Source of the DNA: Christensenellaceae bacterium | Lineage (GTDB): Bacteria > Bacillota > Clostridia > Christensenellales > Aristaeellaceae | DNA: 44,033 nt | Assembly (NCBI GenBank): GCA_022510815.1 | Contig: JAFLST010000003.1 | Location: 89,242 to 133,274, forward strand | Reading direction: 5' to 3' | Part shown: positions 30,251 through 37,700 of the stretch, in pieces | Position numbering within the stretch: the first letter of the stretch is position 1 | Layout: each line of letters starts with the position of its first letter | Made by a program: the position numbers and the translations under genes | The notes under the pieces: generated by a model | Databases searched by the model: none | The model's input: only the letters and a program-made list of their open reading frames with translations | What the model was told of the DNA's origin: nothing

Positions 30251-31645
30251 ATGAAACGACTGGTTCAACGGATGCTTACGATGCTGCTTGTCCTTCTTCT
30301 GCCCGCGCTGGCCCTTTGCGAGGAGATCACGCCGGAGCCGCTGGAATACGCACCGACCATCACCCCGGAGCCGCTCGGCAGCTCTGAGGTGACGCTCCAT
30401 GTCGCGGGCGGCATGAGCAGCGCCTACGACGCGTTCCGGCAGATGTATCCCCATATCGGCATCGAGACCACGGAGGATGACTATTTCTCCGCCAACGCGA
30501 TCATTGGCTCGCTCATGACCCGGGACGCGACCTACGATATCATGAAGGTCAGCACGTCCTCCGTCGACGTCGCCCAGATCATCGACCGGGGTTACGCGCT
30601 GCCGATGGAGGATTCGGAGATCATCGCGGACTATGTGAACAGCCTGTACCCGGCGCTGCGGGATATGGTGACACGGGACGGCAAGGTCTACGCGGTGCCG
30701 CTGTTCCTGCACTGCCAGGAGGGCGGGTATGTGCCGCAGAGCTTTGAGGAGCTTGGCCTTGAGGTGCCCACGACGTGGCAGGAGCTGGCGGCGCTCATCA
30801 ACGCGTGGCCGGATCAGCCGGATGAAGTGCGCGAGGAGTACGAGATCAACCAGTGGACGATGAACTACCGCGAGTGGTTCCTGCGCAGGGTGACCGAGCG
30901 GTATGTGACCCACATGGAGGCCACGGGGCAGGAGCTGCACTTTGACACGCCGCTGTACCGGGAGCTGATGTCGCTGGTGGATACCATGACCACGGAGAAC
31001 GACACCGACGAGGAGCTGGAAGTGAACTACCTGATGGGCAACGGCTACATCGAGCCGATTCAGATGGGGTATACATGGGACACGCCGCTGCTGGATCTGG
31101 CCATGGAGGGCCGCGTGACGCATTCGATCTATGTGTCCATGGTGCTCCTGAATCCCTACACCCAGCATGCTGAGGAAGCCCAGCGCTGCATCGAGGTGAT
31201 GATCGGGCGGATCAGCGCGCCGGTGCGCCAGACCATGGTGGACGCGGCGTATCTCACGCCGATGGAGGACCCGGACTACCCGCAGCGTGTGGCGGACTGG
31301 GAAGCGGAGAGGGAACGGCTGGAGACGAGGCTGGCGGAGTGCGACGAGGCGGATCGGTTTGACGTGCAGGAGGAGCTGCGCTGGCATGAGGAATACAAAG
31401 CGAGCCTCGATGCGTCGAAATGGCTGATTACGGCCGAGAGCATCCCGGCCTATGCGAAGGTGTTTGAGACGCTGTATTTCCCGAGGCCCAGCGTGCTCGA
31501 CGCGAAGGACGAGAACGACGCCTACGCCCGGAGCATCGCCCACACGCTGGAAGCGCGCTATATCGCCGGGCAGATCGGCATGGACGACTTCATCCGTGAG
31601 ATGGAGAGCCGGATGCAGATGGTGCTCAAGGAGCGCGGAAATTGA
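30251..31645 (+). CDS. extracellular solute-binding protein (family 1), orphan
   Basis: 464 residues. Signal peptide at 1-24 (MKRLVQRMLTMLLVLLLPAL then ALC); the Cys is not in a canonical lipobox because Leu precedes it, so lipid anchoring is uncertain. TPEP repeats follow in a short linker. The mature part has the sugar-binding-protein layout: VTLHVAGGMSSAYDAFRQMY, ATYDIMKVSTSSVDVAQIIDRG, KVYAVPLFLHC, and ELGLEVPTTWQELAALINAW. A charged helical stretch (about 345-390, EAERERLETRLAECDEADR) is extra. ATG 30251 has AAGGAGG upstream. No permease or ATPase gene is adjacent, so its transporter is encoded elsewhere or it has a different role. Confidence 0.8.
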   Translation: MKRLVQRMLTMLLVLLLPALALCEEITPEPLEYAPTITPEPLGSSEVTLHVAGGMSSAYDAFRQMYPHIGIETTEDDYFSANAIIGSLMTRDATYDIMKVSTSSVDVAQIIDRGYALPMEDSEIIADYVNSLYPALRDMVTRDGKVYAVPLFLHCQEGGYVPQSFEELGLEVPTTWQELAALINAWPDQPDEVREEYEINQWTMNYREWFLRRVTERYVTHMEATGQELHFDTPLYRELMSLVDTMTTENDTDEELEVNYLMGNGYIEPIQMGYTWDTPLLDLAMEGRVTHSIYVSMVLLNPYTQHAEEAQRCIEVMIGRISAPVRQTMVDAAYLTPMEDPDYPQRVADWEAERERLETRLAECDEADRFDVQEELRWHEEYKASLDASKWLITAESIPAYAKVFETLYFPRPSVLDAKDENDAYARSIAHTLEARYIAGQIGMDDFIREMESRMQMVLKERGN

Positions 31646-31669
31646 ACACGCTTTGCTCCGGCAGCAAAA

Positions 31670-31681
31670 TTTCCATGGAAA
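31670..31681. repeat. 12-base palindrome upstream of the infC promoter
   Basis: TTTCCATGGAAA, perfectly palindromic, ends four bases before the -35 of the infC promoter. A related dyad TTTCC-GCAT-GGAAA occurs in the leader at 31786-31799. Confidence 0.5.
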
Positions 31682-31685
31682 GCCC

Positions 31686-31714
31686 TTGACAGGCGGCGCG
31701 CCGCGTGCTATAAT
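31686..31714 (+). promoter_or_regulatory. strong sigma-A promoter for infC-rpmI-rplT
   Basis: TTGACA (31686-31691), 17-base spacer, TATAAT (31709-31714) with TGc extended -10: both hexamers are consensus. It leaves a leader of about 180 bases. Confidence 0.88.
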
Positions 31715-31810
31715 GACCATGTTTGAAGCAGAGGCTTGCCCGTCTCTCACCTTGTGTGGCGCACGCTGCCGGGTATCATGGCAACTTTCCGCATGGAAAT
31801 GTGTGTGATG

Positions 31811-31852
31811 AGCGACGGGAGAGCATCCCGCCGCTTTTTCTGTGGCGGTGGG
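31811..31852 (+). promoter_or_regulatory. infC leader attenuator: terminator and competing antiterminator
   Basis: Terminator: GCG-A-CGGGA (31811-31819) with TCCCG-C-CGC (31825-31833), loop of five, then TTTTT (31834-31838). Antiterminator: the same TCCCGCCGC can instead pair over nine positions with GCGGTGGGA (31844-31852). The two folds exclude each other. Leaders before infC-rpmI-rplT in Firmicutes are known to control the operon through L20; whether this one does so is inferred. Confidence 0.7.
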
Positions 31853-31902
31853 AGAGACAGCCAACGGCTGCTTTGAGCAAGAATATTGGGAGGTGTTTGG
31901 AC

Positions 31903-32487
31903 ATCGCACTCGATCTGATGATTAATGACGAAATCCGCGACAGAGAGGTTCGCCTGATCGACGAAAACGGCGAGCAGCTCGGCGTCATGCCGACGCAGAA
32001 GGCCCTCGAGCTGGCGGAGCAGCGCGGTCTGGATTTGGCCAAGATCCAGCCCATGGCCAAGCCGCCGGTGTGCAAGCTGCTGGACTATGACAAGTACCGC
32101 TACGAGCAGTCGAGGCGGGAGCGCGAGAACCGGAAGAATCAGCGGGTCGTGGCCATCAAGGAAGTCCAGCTGTCCGCGACCATTGAGGAGAACGACGTTC
32201 TCACCAAGGCCAAGATGGCGACGAAGTTCCTTGCTGATGGCGACAAGGTGAAGGTCTCCATCCGCTTCCGCGGCCGTCAGATTACCCACAGCGAGATCGG
32301 CATGAAGGTCATGCAGGATTTCGCCAAGCGCTGCGAGGAGGTCGCCACCGTTGAGCGCCGCCCGCTGCTGGATGGCCGCAACATGATCATGATCCTGGCT
32401 CCCAAGGCCGCCAAGGCCTCCTTCGCCGAGAAGAAGGCCGCCCGTGAGGCCCGGGATAACGCAGCCGCGCAAGCGACACAGGAATAA
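31903..32487 (+). CDS. infC: translation initiation factor IF-3, probable AUC start
   Basis: 194 residues. N-domain: MINDEIRDREVRLIDENGEQ, then AKPPVCKLLDYDKYRYE; C-domain: KEVQLSATIEENDVLTK, DGDKVKVSIRFRGRQI and the end RPLLDGRNMIMILAPK. IF-3 binds 30S subunits and rejects wrong start codons. The start is chosen as ATC 31903 because GGAGGTG (31889-31895) lies seven bases upstream; TTG 31897 is only one base from that site and ATG 31918 is 22 bases away. Rare start codons (AUU, AUC) are known in infC and let IF-3 limit its own synthesis. First gene of infC-rpmI-rplT. Confidence 0.92.
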   Translation: MALDLMINDEIRDREVRLIDENGEQLGVMPTQKALELAEQRGLDLAKIQPMAKPPVCKLLDYDKYRYEQSRRERENRKNQRVVAIKEVQLSATIEENDVLTKAKMATKFLADGDKVKVSIRFRGRQITHSEIGMKVMQDFAKRCEEVATVERRPLLDGRNMIMILAPKAAKASFAEKKAAREARDNAAAQATQE

Positions 32488-32538
32488 GCCGCTCCTCTCC
32501 GGAGCCGCTCAAACCGCATTTGGAAGGAGGATTACCCC

Positions 32539-32739
32539 ATGCCGAAACAAAAGAGCCACCGTGGTGCTGCCAAGCGCTTTTCCTTTACCAAGTCCGGTAT
32601 CGTTAAGCATAAGCAGATGAACGCCAACCATCAGGTTCGCCTCAAGACCACCAAGCGCACCCGTCATCTGCGGGCCGACGGCATCGTCGACAACGCCGCC
32701 GAAGCGCGCACGATCCACAAGCTGCTGCCCTACAAATAA
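32539..32739 (+). CDS. rpmI: 50S ribosomal protein L35
   Basis: 66 residues: MPKQKSHRGAAKRFSFTKSG at the start and KRTRHLRADGIVD in the middle are characteristic of L35. AAGGAGGA precedes ATG 32539. Middle gene of the infC operon, 51 bases after infC. Confidence 0.96.
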   Translation: MPKQKSHRGAAKRFSFTKSGIVKHKQMNANHQVRLKTTKRTRHLRADGIVDNAAEARTIHKLLPYK

Positions 32740-32769
32740 GCCTGATGACTGGCAAGGAGGATACTGACA

Positions 32770-33117
32770 ATGGCACGTATTAAGAGAGCTGTGAACGCTC
32801 TGAAGAAGCGCCGCAAGGTGATGAAGCTGGCGAAGGGCTACTGGGGCGCCAAGTCCAAGCAGTACCGCGCCGCGACCGAGCAGGTTGCCCGTTCCCTGCG
32901 CTATGCTTATGAGGGCCGCAAGCTCCGCAAGCGCGATTTCCGCTCCCTGTGGATTACCCGCATCAACGCGGCGGCTCGCCTCAACGGCATGAGCTATTCC
33001 ACCTTTATCAGCGGCCTGAAGAAGCAGAACATCGAGGTCAACCGCAAGATGCTGGCTGATCTGGCTGTCAACGACAGCGCTGCCTTCGCCAAGCTGGTGG
33101 AGATCGCCAAGGGCTGA
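32770..33117 (+). CDS. rplT: 50S ribosomal protein L20
   Basis: 115 residues: [58 protein letters not shown] and [12 protein letters not shown]20 is an early assembly protein and in Firmicutes represses its own operon through the leader. AAGGAGG precedes ATG 32770. Last gene of the operon. Confidence 0.97.
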   Translation: MARIKRAVNALKKRRKVMKLAKGYWGAKSKQYRAATEQVARSLRYAYEGRKLRKRDFRSLWITRINAAARLNGMSYSTFISGLKKQNIEVNRKMLADLAVNDSAAFAKLVEIAKG

Positions 33118-33128
33118 GACCTTTTCTG

Positions 33129-33155
33129 AAAAGCGGCTGCAAGGCCGCTTTTTTT
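33129..33155 (+). terminator. intrinsic terminator after rplT
   Basis: AAAAGCGGC (33129-33137) pairs with GCCGCTTTT (33144-33152); seven T in the tail. Confidence 0.9.
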
Positions 33156-33160
33156 GCTGC

Positions 33161-33189
33161 TGGCTTTTCGCCGGCATATCTGGTATACT
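33161..33189 (+). promoter_or_regulatory. probable promoter for the phosphodiesterase gene
   Basis: TATACT (33184-33189) with TGg extended -10; the -35 position holds TGGCTT (33161-33166), a weak match at 17 bases. Confidence 0.5.
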
Positions 33190-33225
33190 GAACGCATATT
33201 GCCAAAGGCGGTGACGGCTCAGTCT

Positions 33226-33879
33226 ATGAAGATCGGCATTTTATCGGATACGCATGGGCTTTTGCGCCCGGAGGTGCTCGACTCGCTGGAAGGATGCGAC
33301 GCAATCCTGCACGGCGGCGACATCAACCGGCAGAGCATTCTCGACAGGCTGGGGCAGATCGCGCCGGTCTATGCCGTGCGGGGCAACAACGACAAGGAAT
33401 GGGCAGCGCAGCTTCCGGAGTTCCTTGATGTTTCGCTGGCGGGGATGAGGGTCTATATGACCCATCGGAAGAAGGATCTGCCGGAAGACCTCACAGGCTA
33501 TGATCTGGCGGTTTACGGGCATTCGCATCAGTATGAGGAGCGGAGGCAGGGACATACCCTGCTGCTGAACCCCGGAAGCTGCGGGCCGAGGCGTTTTCAT
33601 CTTCCCATCACCATGGCAGTGGCGGAGATCGAGGATGGGCGTATCATGGTGACTCGCGTGGATATTCCGCATGAAGCGGGAAGCACGACCGCAACGGACG
33701 GCGTGGATATCAAGCGGCAGATTGAGATCGTGATGCAGGAAACGGACAAAGGGCGCAGCCCAGCGGAGATCGAGCAGAAGCATGGCATCAGCGCTGCGCT
33801 GGCCGAGCAGATTGCCCGGCTCTATGTGACCCATCCGGGCGTGACGGCGGACGGCATTATGACGAAGATGGGACTGTAA
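33226..33879 (+). CDS. YfcE/MJ0936-type metallophosphodiesterase with C-terminal extension
   Basis: 217 residues. Metal ligands of the calcineurin-like fold: Asp8 and His10 (SDTHG), Asp32 (GGDI), Asn54 (RGNND), His80 (MTHRKKD), His99 and His101 (GHSHQ); NPGSCGPRR follows. The YfcE-type domain ends near residue 145. The remaining 70 residues (DGVDIKRQIEIVMQETDKG, SPAEIEQKHGISAALAEQIA) are extra compared with YfcE and look like a small helical, possibly helix-turn-helix, domain. ATG 33226 has only a weak ribosome site (AAAGGCGGTGA further upstream). The protease gene follows after 18 bases. Confidence 0.85.
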   Translation: MKIGILSDTHGLLRPEVLDSLEGCDAILHGGDINRQSILDRLGQIAPVYAVRGNNDKEWAAQLPEFLDVSLAGMRVYMTHRKKDLPEDLTGYDLAVYGHSHQYEERRQGHTLLLNPGSCGPRRFHLPITMAVAEIEDGRIMVTRVDIPHEAGSTTATDGVDIKRQIEIVMQETDKGRSPAEIEQKHGISAALAEQIARLYVTHPGVTADGIMTKMGL

Positions 33880-33897
33880 AAGGGGAGGAAAGCACCG

Positions 33898-35130
33898 ATG
33901 AACTACAAGGCAATCGCCATGATCGTGATGTTTGTGGTGTATCTCTACAAGCTGCTGCTCAATGTGATTCAGTGGCGCTCGGCGGGCAATCCGATTCCGG
34001 ACAATGTGGCGGACGTCTATGACGGAGAAACTTACCGGAAGTGGCGGGCCTACCACGCGGAGAAGCGCCGGCTTGCAATCATGCAGAGCACGGCCAGCTT
34101 CGTGATGGATATCCTGCTGATCCTGTTCAATGTTTTCGCTGCTTTTGCCGGGCTGTTTCCGCGCACGGCATTCATGCAGATGTTCGGCGTGCTGCTGCTC
34201 TCCAGCATTACCTCCGTACTCCTGCTGCCCTTCCTTTATTACGACACGATGGTCATCGAGGAGAAATACGGCTTTAACCGCTCTACGCAGAAGACCTTCT
34301 GGATGGATCAGCTCAAATCATTCCTGATTGAGCTGGCGATCATTGTTGCCATCGGCTCGCTGCTGATGAACATCCATCGGGCGCTGGGCAACTGGCTCAT
34401 CCTCGGTTTTGCCGCAGTGATGACGCTGCTTGTGCTGTGCATTACGTTCCTCTATCCTGTGCTCAGCAAGGTCTTCAACAAGTTCACGCCCCTTGAGGAC
34501 GGCGAGCTGAAGGAGAAGCTGACAAGCCTGCTGGAGAAGCACGGATATCGCGTCCGCGCTATTCAGATCATGGACGCTTCCAAGCGCTCCACCAAGTCGA
34601 ACGCTTATTTCTCGGGCTTCGGCAAGATGAAGACCATCGTGCTTTACGACACGCTGGTTCAGGCCATGACGCCCGATGAGATCTGCGCTGTTTTTGCCCA
34701 TGAGATGGGGCATGGACTGCACAAGGACACGCTGAAAAATCAGATTCTGTCCTTTCTGCAGATGCTGATTCTGGGCGTGCTGGCGTGTCTGACGGTACAG
34801 TCGGCCGATATCTTCATTCCCTTTGGATTTGACGCGGTGAACTACGGTTTTGCGATCATGCTGATCGTGGGCGTGGAGTTCGCGCTGATCGCGCCGTTGT
34901 TCGGACTGCTGGTCAATGCGTTTTCGCGCCGCGCGGAATACAGGGCGGACGCTCAGGCCGTTGAGGAAGGCTACGGCGAAGCGCTGGTATCGGCGCTGAA
35001 GAAGCTTGCGAAGGAGAACTTCTCGGATTTGTCGCCTGACCCGATGCTGGTTAAGCTGGAATACTCGCATCCTCCGCTCAGCCAGCGCATTGCGGCAATC
35101 GAAAAGCATCAGAGCCGCCGTCAGGCCTGA
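33898..35130 (+). CDS. M48 family Ste24-like membrane metalloprotease
   Basis: 410 residues. The N-terminal part matches Peptidase_M48_N (YDGETYRKWRAYHAEKRRL after the first membrane helix). Membrane helices lie at about 5-25, 63-85, 93-117, 140-158, 166-190, 284-300 and 315-340. Zinc site: His268, Glu269 and His272 in FAHEMGHGLHKD, third ligand Glu347 in RRAEYRADAQAV. NAYFSGFGKMKTIVLYDTL is the usual preceding strand. Such enzymes cleave membrane or prenylated peptides; the bacterial substrate is unknown. GGGGAGGAAAG precedes ATG 33898. Confidence 0.92.
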   Translation: MNYKAIAMIVMFVVYLYKLLLNVIQWRSAGNPIPDNVADVYDGETYRKWRAYHAEKRRLAIMQSTASFVMDILLILFNVFAAFAGLFPRTAFMQMFGVLLLSSITSVLLLPFLYYDTMVIEEKYGFNRSTQKTFWMDQLKSFLIELAIIVAIGSLLMNIHRALGNWLILGFAAVMTLLVLCITFLYPVLSKVFNKFTPLEDGELKEKLTSLLEKHGYRVRAIQIMDASKRSTKSNAYFSGFGKMKTIVLYDTLVQAMTPDEICAVFAHEMGHGLHKDTLKNQILSFLQMLILGVLACLTVQSADIFIPFGFDAVNYGFAIMLIVGVEFALIAPLFGLLVNAFSRRAEYRADAQAVEEGYGEALVSALKKLAKENFSDLSPDPMLVKLEYSHPPLSQRIAAIEKHQSRRQA

Positions 35131-35153
35131 GGAATATCACCATGGAAGCACAG

Positions 35154-35183
35154 CGCACCTCCCGGGAACGGGAGGTGCGTTTT
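35154..35183 (+). terminator. intrinsic terminator after the M48 protease gene
   Basis: 11-bp stem CGCACCTCCCG (35154-35164) and CGGGAGGTGCG (35169-35179), loop of four, TTTT. It may also serve the convergent methyltransferase gene. Confidence 0.88.
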
Positions 35184-35194
35184 GACAGGCTGCA

Positions 35195-35980
35195 TTATTC
35201 AACTTTCCGGCATCGGATCAAGCTGCGCTGGTGCTGGCGATCAAAGGCATGCCCATGCAGGTCGCCGTAAAGCTCCTCAATGGTAAACCCTGCGCGGTAG
35301 AGCATGGAACATGTCTGCTCCAGCGTGGGGAAGTGCTTCAGGCTGTCAGTGACCACGGTGAACGGGTTGGAGTCGCGGGGAATGAGCTCATAGCGGCGCT
35401 TGCCCTTGACGGTGCGCGTCTGCTCGTTGACCGTGCCGTTGATGACGATGTAGCGGCCATGGGTGCCGCGGTCATCCGCGCCTTCAAAGCATACCCATTC
35501 GGGTACGTCGCTGACGTATGCCTTGAGCGAATCGGGACAGGCGAAATCGAGCAGGAGATGTCCGCCGGGGCGCAGCGCCTTGTGGGCGTTGACAAGCAGC
35601 TTTTTCTGCGCCTGTTTGTAGTCGCTCCAATCGGTCTGGATGTTCACCATCAGATTGGCGCAGAGCAGCACGGCGTCATAGCCGCGGCCCCAGTCGGTTG
35701 TCAGCATATTGGCCTTGCGGATATGGAGATTGGGCAGGGCCTCCGCTCGGGCATAAGCATGCGCAAGCATGGCCTCGTCAATGTCAAATCCGGTGACGTC
35801 GTGGCCGGCTTCCGCCAGAGGAGCGGACAGCTTGCCGCCTCCGCAGGCTGGCTCAAGAATGCGAAGAGGAGCGTCGCCCAGCATGCGCTTCACGCACGCG
35901 ATCAGGTCGGTTTCGTCCTCCTGCTGTTCATAAATGTAGGCAGACCAATGGGCAAGGATGTTCTTTTCAGATGGCGTCAA
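35195..35980 (-). CDS. class I SAM-dependent methyltransferase
   Basis: 261 residues. Motif I ILEPACGGGKLSAPLAEAG (about 41-59), the acidic ribose-binding GFDIDEAMLAHA, motif around YDAVLLCANLMVNI, and LRPGGHLLLDFA. The C-terminal half is a beta-rich insert (YIVINGTVNEQTRTVKGKRR) ending MLYRAGFTIEELYGD. The acceptor is not evident. It starts at TTG 35980, six bases after GGGAGGA; no ATG lies nearby. Transcribed alone toward the M48 gene; no clear promoter was identified. Confidence 0.85.
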   Translation of the reverse strand: MTPSEKNILAHWSAYIYEQQEDETDLIACVKRMLGDAPLRILEPACGGGKLSAPLAEAGHDVTGFDIDEAMLAHAYARAEALPNLHIRKANMLTTDWGRGYDAVLLCANLMVNIQTDWSDYKQAQKKLLVNAHKALRPGGHLLLDFACPDSLKAYVSDVPEWVCFEGADDRGTHGRYIVINGTVNEQTRTVKGKRRYELIPRDSNPFTVVTDSLKHFPTLEQTCSMLYRAGFTIEELYGDLHGHAFDRQHQRSLIRCRKVE

Positions 35981-36063
35981 GGTGATTCCTCCCGTATTTT
36001 GATATGGTAAAAAGATGAAGCGTCTGTTTCATGCTGATCTCCTCCTTTACGGCATTGAATAAT

Positions 36064-36101
36064 AAAAAAACATCAGACTTGCAACAAGTACAAATCTGAT
36101 G
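36064..36101 (-). terminator. intrinsic terminator after tRNA-Val
   Basis: CATCAGA (36071-36077) pairs with TCTGATG (36095-36101); on the minus strand followed by seven T. Confidence 0.85.
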
Positions 36102-36107
36102 CTTTCG

Positions 36108-36180
36108 TGGTCTGTACTGGACTCGAACCAGTGACCCCATCGATGTGAACGATGTGCTCTACCAACTGAGCCAACAGACC
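36108..36180 (-). tRNA. tRNA-Val (anticodon CAC)
   Basis: 73 bases. Acceptor GGTCTGT pairs with ACAGACC, discriminator A. D arm GCTCAGTTGGTAGAGC; anticodon stem CATCG/CGATG with loop TTCACAT gives CAC, reading GUG valine codons; T arm ACTGG-TTCGAGT-CCAGT. The 3' CCA is not encoded. Confidence 0.93.
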
Positions 36181-36225
36181 ATATGACGAACTGGCGCTTC
36201 CGCAGTCAGCTTGTCAACGCTGTCT

Positions 36226-36254
36226 ATTATAGCGGGCTTTCCTTGAATTGTCAA
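36226..36254 (-). promoter_or_regulatory. sigma-A promoter for tRNA-Val
   Basis: Minus strand TTGACA (36254-36249), 17-base spacer, TATAAT (36231-36226), both consensus; about 45 bases before the mature tRNA. It sits just downstream of the GH43 gene. Confidence 0.85.
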
Positions 36255-36323
36255 GTCCTATTTCAAAAAAATCGTGCCGGCCGCGAAAAGAATCCGCAGC
36301 CGGCGCAAAGATAAGGCGGCGCC

Positions 36324-37673
36324 TTATTTCGTGAAGACGAACTGCTTGAGCTCGAAGAGCTGCCGCGCCTCAAAATAGGAGGCGGTCCAGCCCTGATAGC
36401 CTGTTGTGACCTTGAAGAACAGCGCGTGTCGGCCCGTCACGCTGCGGACGGTAGTCTCGATGATACCGTTGCCGTGCCCAATGGCGCATTGACCGATTTC
36501 CTCGCCGTCCTCGCTGTCCAGCAGGATGTGCAGCACGCTGTCTGTGCCGCAGCCCGTCACCTCCGCGCAGAACTGCATGGTCTGGCTGGAGAAGTCGTCG
36601 CCAAAATCGAAATACTTGTATCCGATGACGCTGCCGTCCCGAATGCCCGTGACGACGCGCTCGAAAACCGACTTCTCGGTGATGAAAGCGCCGCCCTTGA
36701 GCACGCAGGCGATATCCGCAAGTGTGATCTCATAGGGATTCAGCGACTCCGCGAAGCCGAGGGAGGTCATCTCCACGGGCGGGATGGTGCCGTCAGGGAG
36801 CATCTCGATGCGCTCCACGCAGGCGCGGCGGGACATGATGGTGCCGTTGGTCATGCGGTGATAGAAGATGTACCACTGGCCGCCGATGCAGGCGATGGAG
36901 CCGTGATCGTTGCCGCCGGGGTAATCCACGCCGTTGTCCACGATCCAGCCGCGATAGGTGAAGGGGCCGGTAGGCTTGTCGGAGGTGGCGTAGGCGAGGC
37001 GGCTGCCGCGCTTGGGAGAGTAGATGAGGTAGTAGGTATCGCCGACCTTGCGCATCGAGGCCGCCTCGAAGAACAGGGTGTCCGTGTTTGTAAAGCCGCC
37101 TTCTTCACGGGGCTGGCAGGGGATGATGTGCTCGATGCAGGTGCCGTCCAGCACATGGGTCATGTCCTGCGAGTCGATCTCCGCCATGAAGGAGCGCTCG
37201 TAGCCGCAGTAGATGTACACGCGCCCGTCGTCATCCACCAGCACGCCGGGGTCAATGAACCAGCCGTTGCAGCAGATTTCGTCCGGGATGGTGTACCGGT
37301 AGGGTCCCAGCAGCCTGAAGGGCCCCTCCGGTCTGTCGCTGACGGCCACGCACCCCTTCGCGCCAACGATGTAGGCGAACAGATAATACTTGCCGTCCTT
37401 CTCCACCACATCAGGGGCAAAGAGGCGGTTGCCCTGATCCGTCCAGTCGGTATCGGCGGGATGATCGCGATCGGGCTGGGTATGGAAGATATCGCCGTGG
37501 CAGACCCAATGGTTCAGGTCATTGACAGGGGCGCTCCAGCACTTGAGCACATGATCGCAGAATTCATTCGATCCCGCTTTGTCATGGGAACCGTAGATAT
37601 ACACCCGGTCGCCGAAGACGCGGGGTTCGCCGTCGGGGATGTATTCCCAGCCGGGCAGGTAAGGATTCGCCAT
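36324..37673 (-). CDS. glycoside hydrolase family 43 (arabinosidase/xylosidase type)
   Basis: 449 residues. GH43 five-bladed propeller with likely catalytic Asp14 (YIPDGEPRVFGDRVYIYGSH), Asp141 (WFIDPGVLVDDDG) and general acid Glu203 (FFEAASMRKVGDTYYLIYS). After about residue 320 a beta-rich domain (FGDDFSSQTMQFCAEVTGCG ... HALFFKVTTGYQGWTASYFE) resembles a CBM6-like carbohydrate-binding module. No signal peptide, so it should act on oligosaccharides taken into the cell. Start at 37673 with AAAGGAAG nine bases upstream. Last gene of the operon with ribulokinase and AraM-like dehydrogenase, which points to arabinose-containing substrates; activity inferred. Confidence 0.88.
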   Translation of the reverse strand: MANPYLPGWEYIPDGEPRVFGDRVYIYGSHDKAGSNEFCDHVLKCWSAPVNDLNHWVCHGDIFHTQPDRDHPADTDWTDQGNRLFAPDVVEKDGKYYLFAYIVGAKGCVAVSDRPEGPFRLLGPYRYTIPDEICCNGWFIDPGVLVDDDGRVYIYCGYERSFMAEIDSQDMTHVLDGTCIEHIIPCQPREEGGFTNTDTLFFEAASMRKVGDTYYLIYSPKRGSRLAYATSDKPTGPFTYRGWIVDNGVDYPGGNDHGSIACIGGQWYIFYHRMTNGTIMSRRACVERIEMLPDGTIPPVEMTSLGFAESLNPYEITLADIACVLKGGAFITEKSVFERVVTGIRDGSVIGYKYFDFGDDFSSQTMQFCAEVTGCGTDSVLHILLDSEDGEEIGQCAIGHGNGIIETTVRSVTGRHALFFKVTTGYQGWTASYFEARQLFELKQFVFTK

Positions 37674-37700
37674 GGTTGATCTTCCTTTCAAGAGACGTGT

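Noticed and set aside
31719-31808. A 29-codon ORF in the infC leader ending just before the attenuator
   Set aside because: Its ATG coincides with the predicted transcript start and has no ribosome site. There is no run of regulatory codons, so a leader-peptide mechanism is not supported.
30164-31909. A 581-codon frame opposite the solute-binding protein
   Set aside because: Composition is Arg/His-rich without motifs; the plus strand carries a signal peptide and a binding-protein fold.
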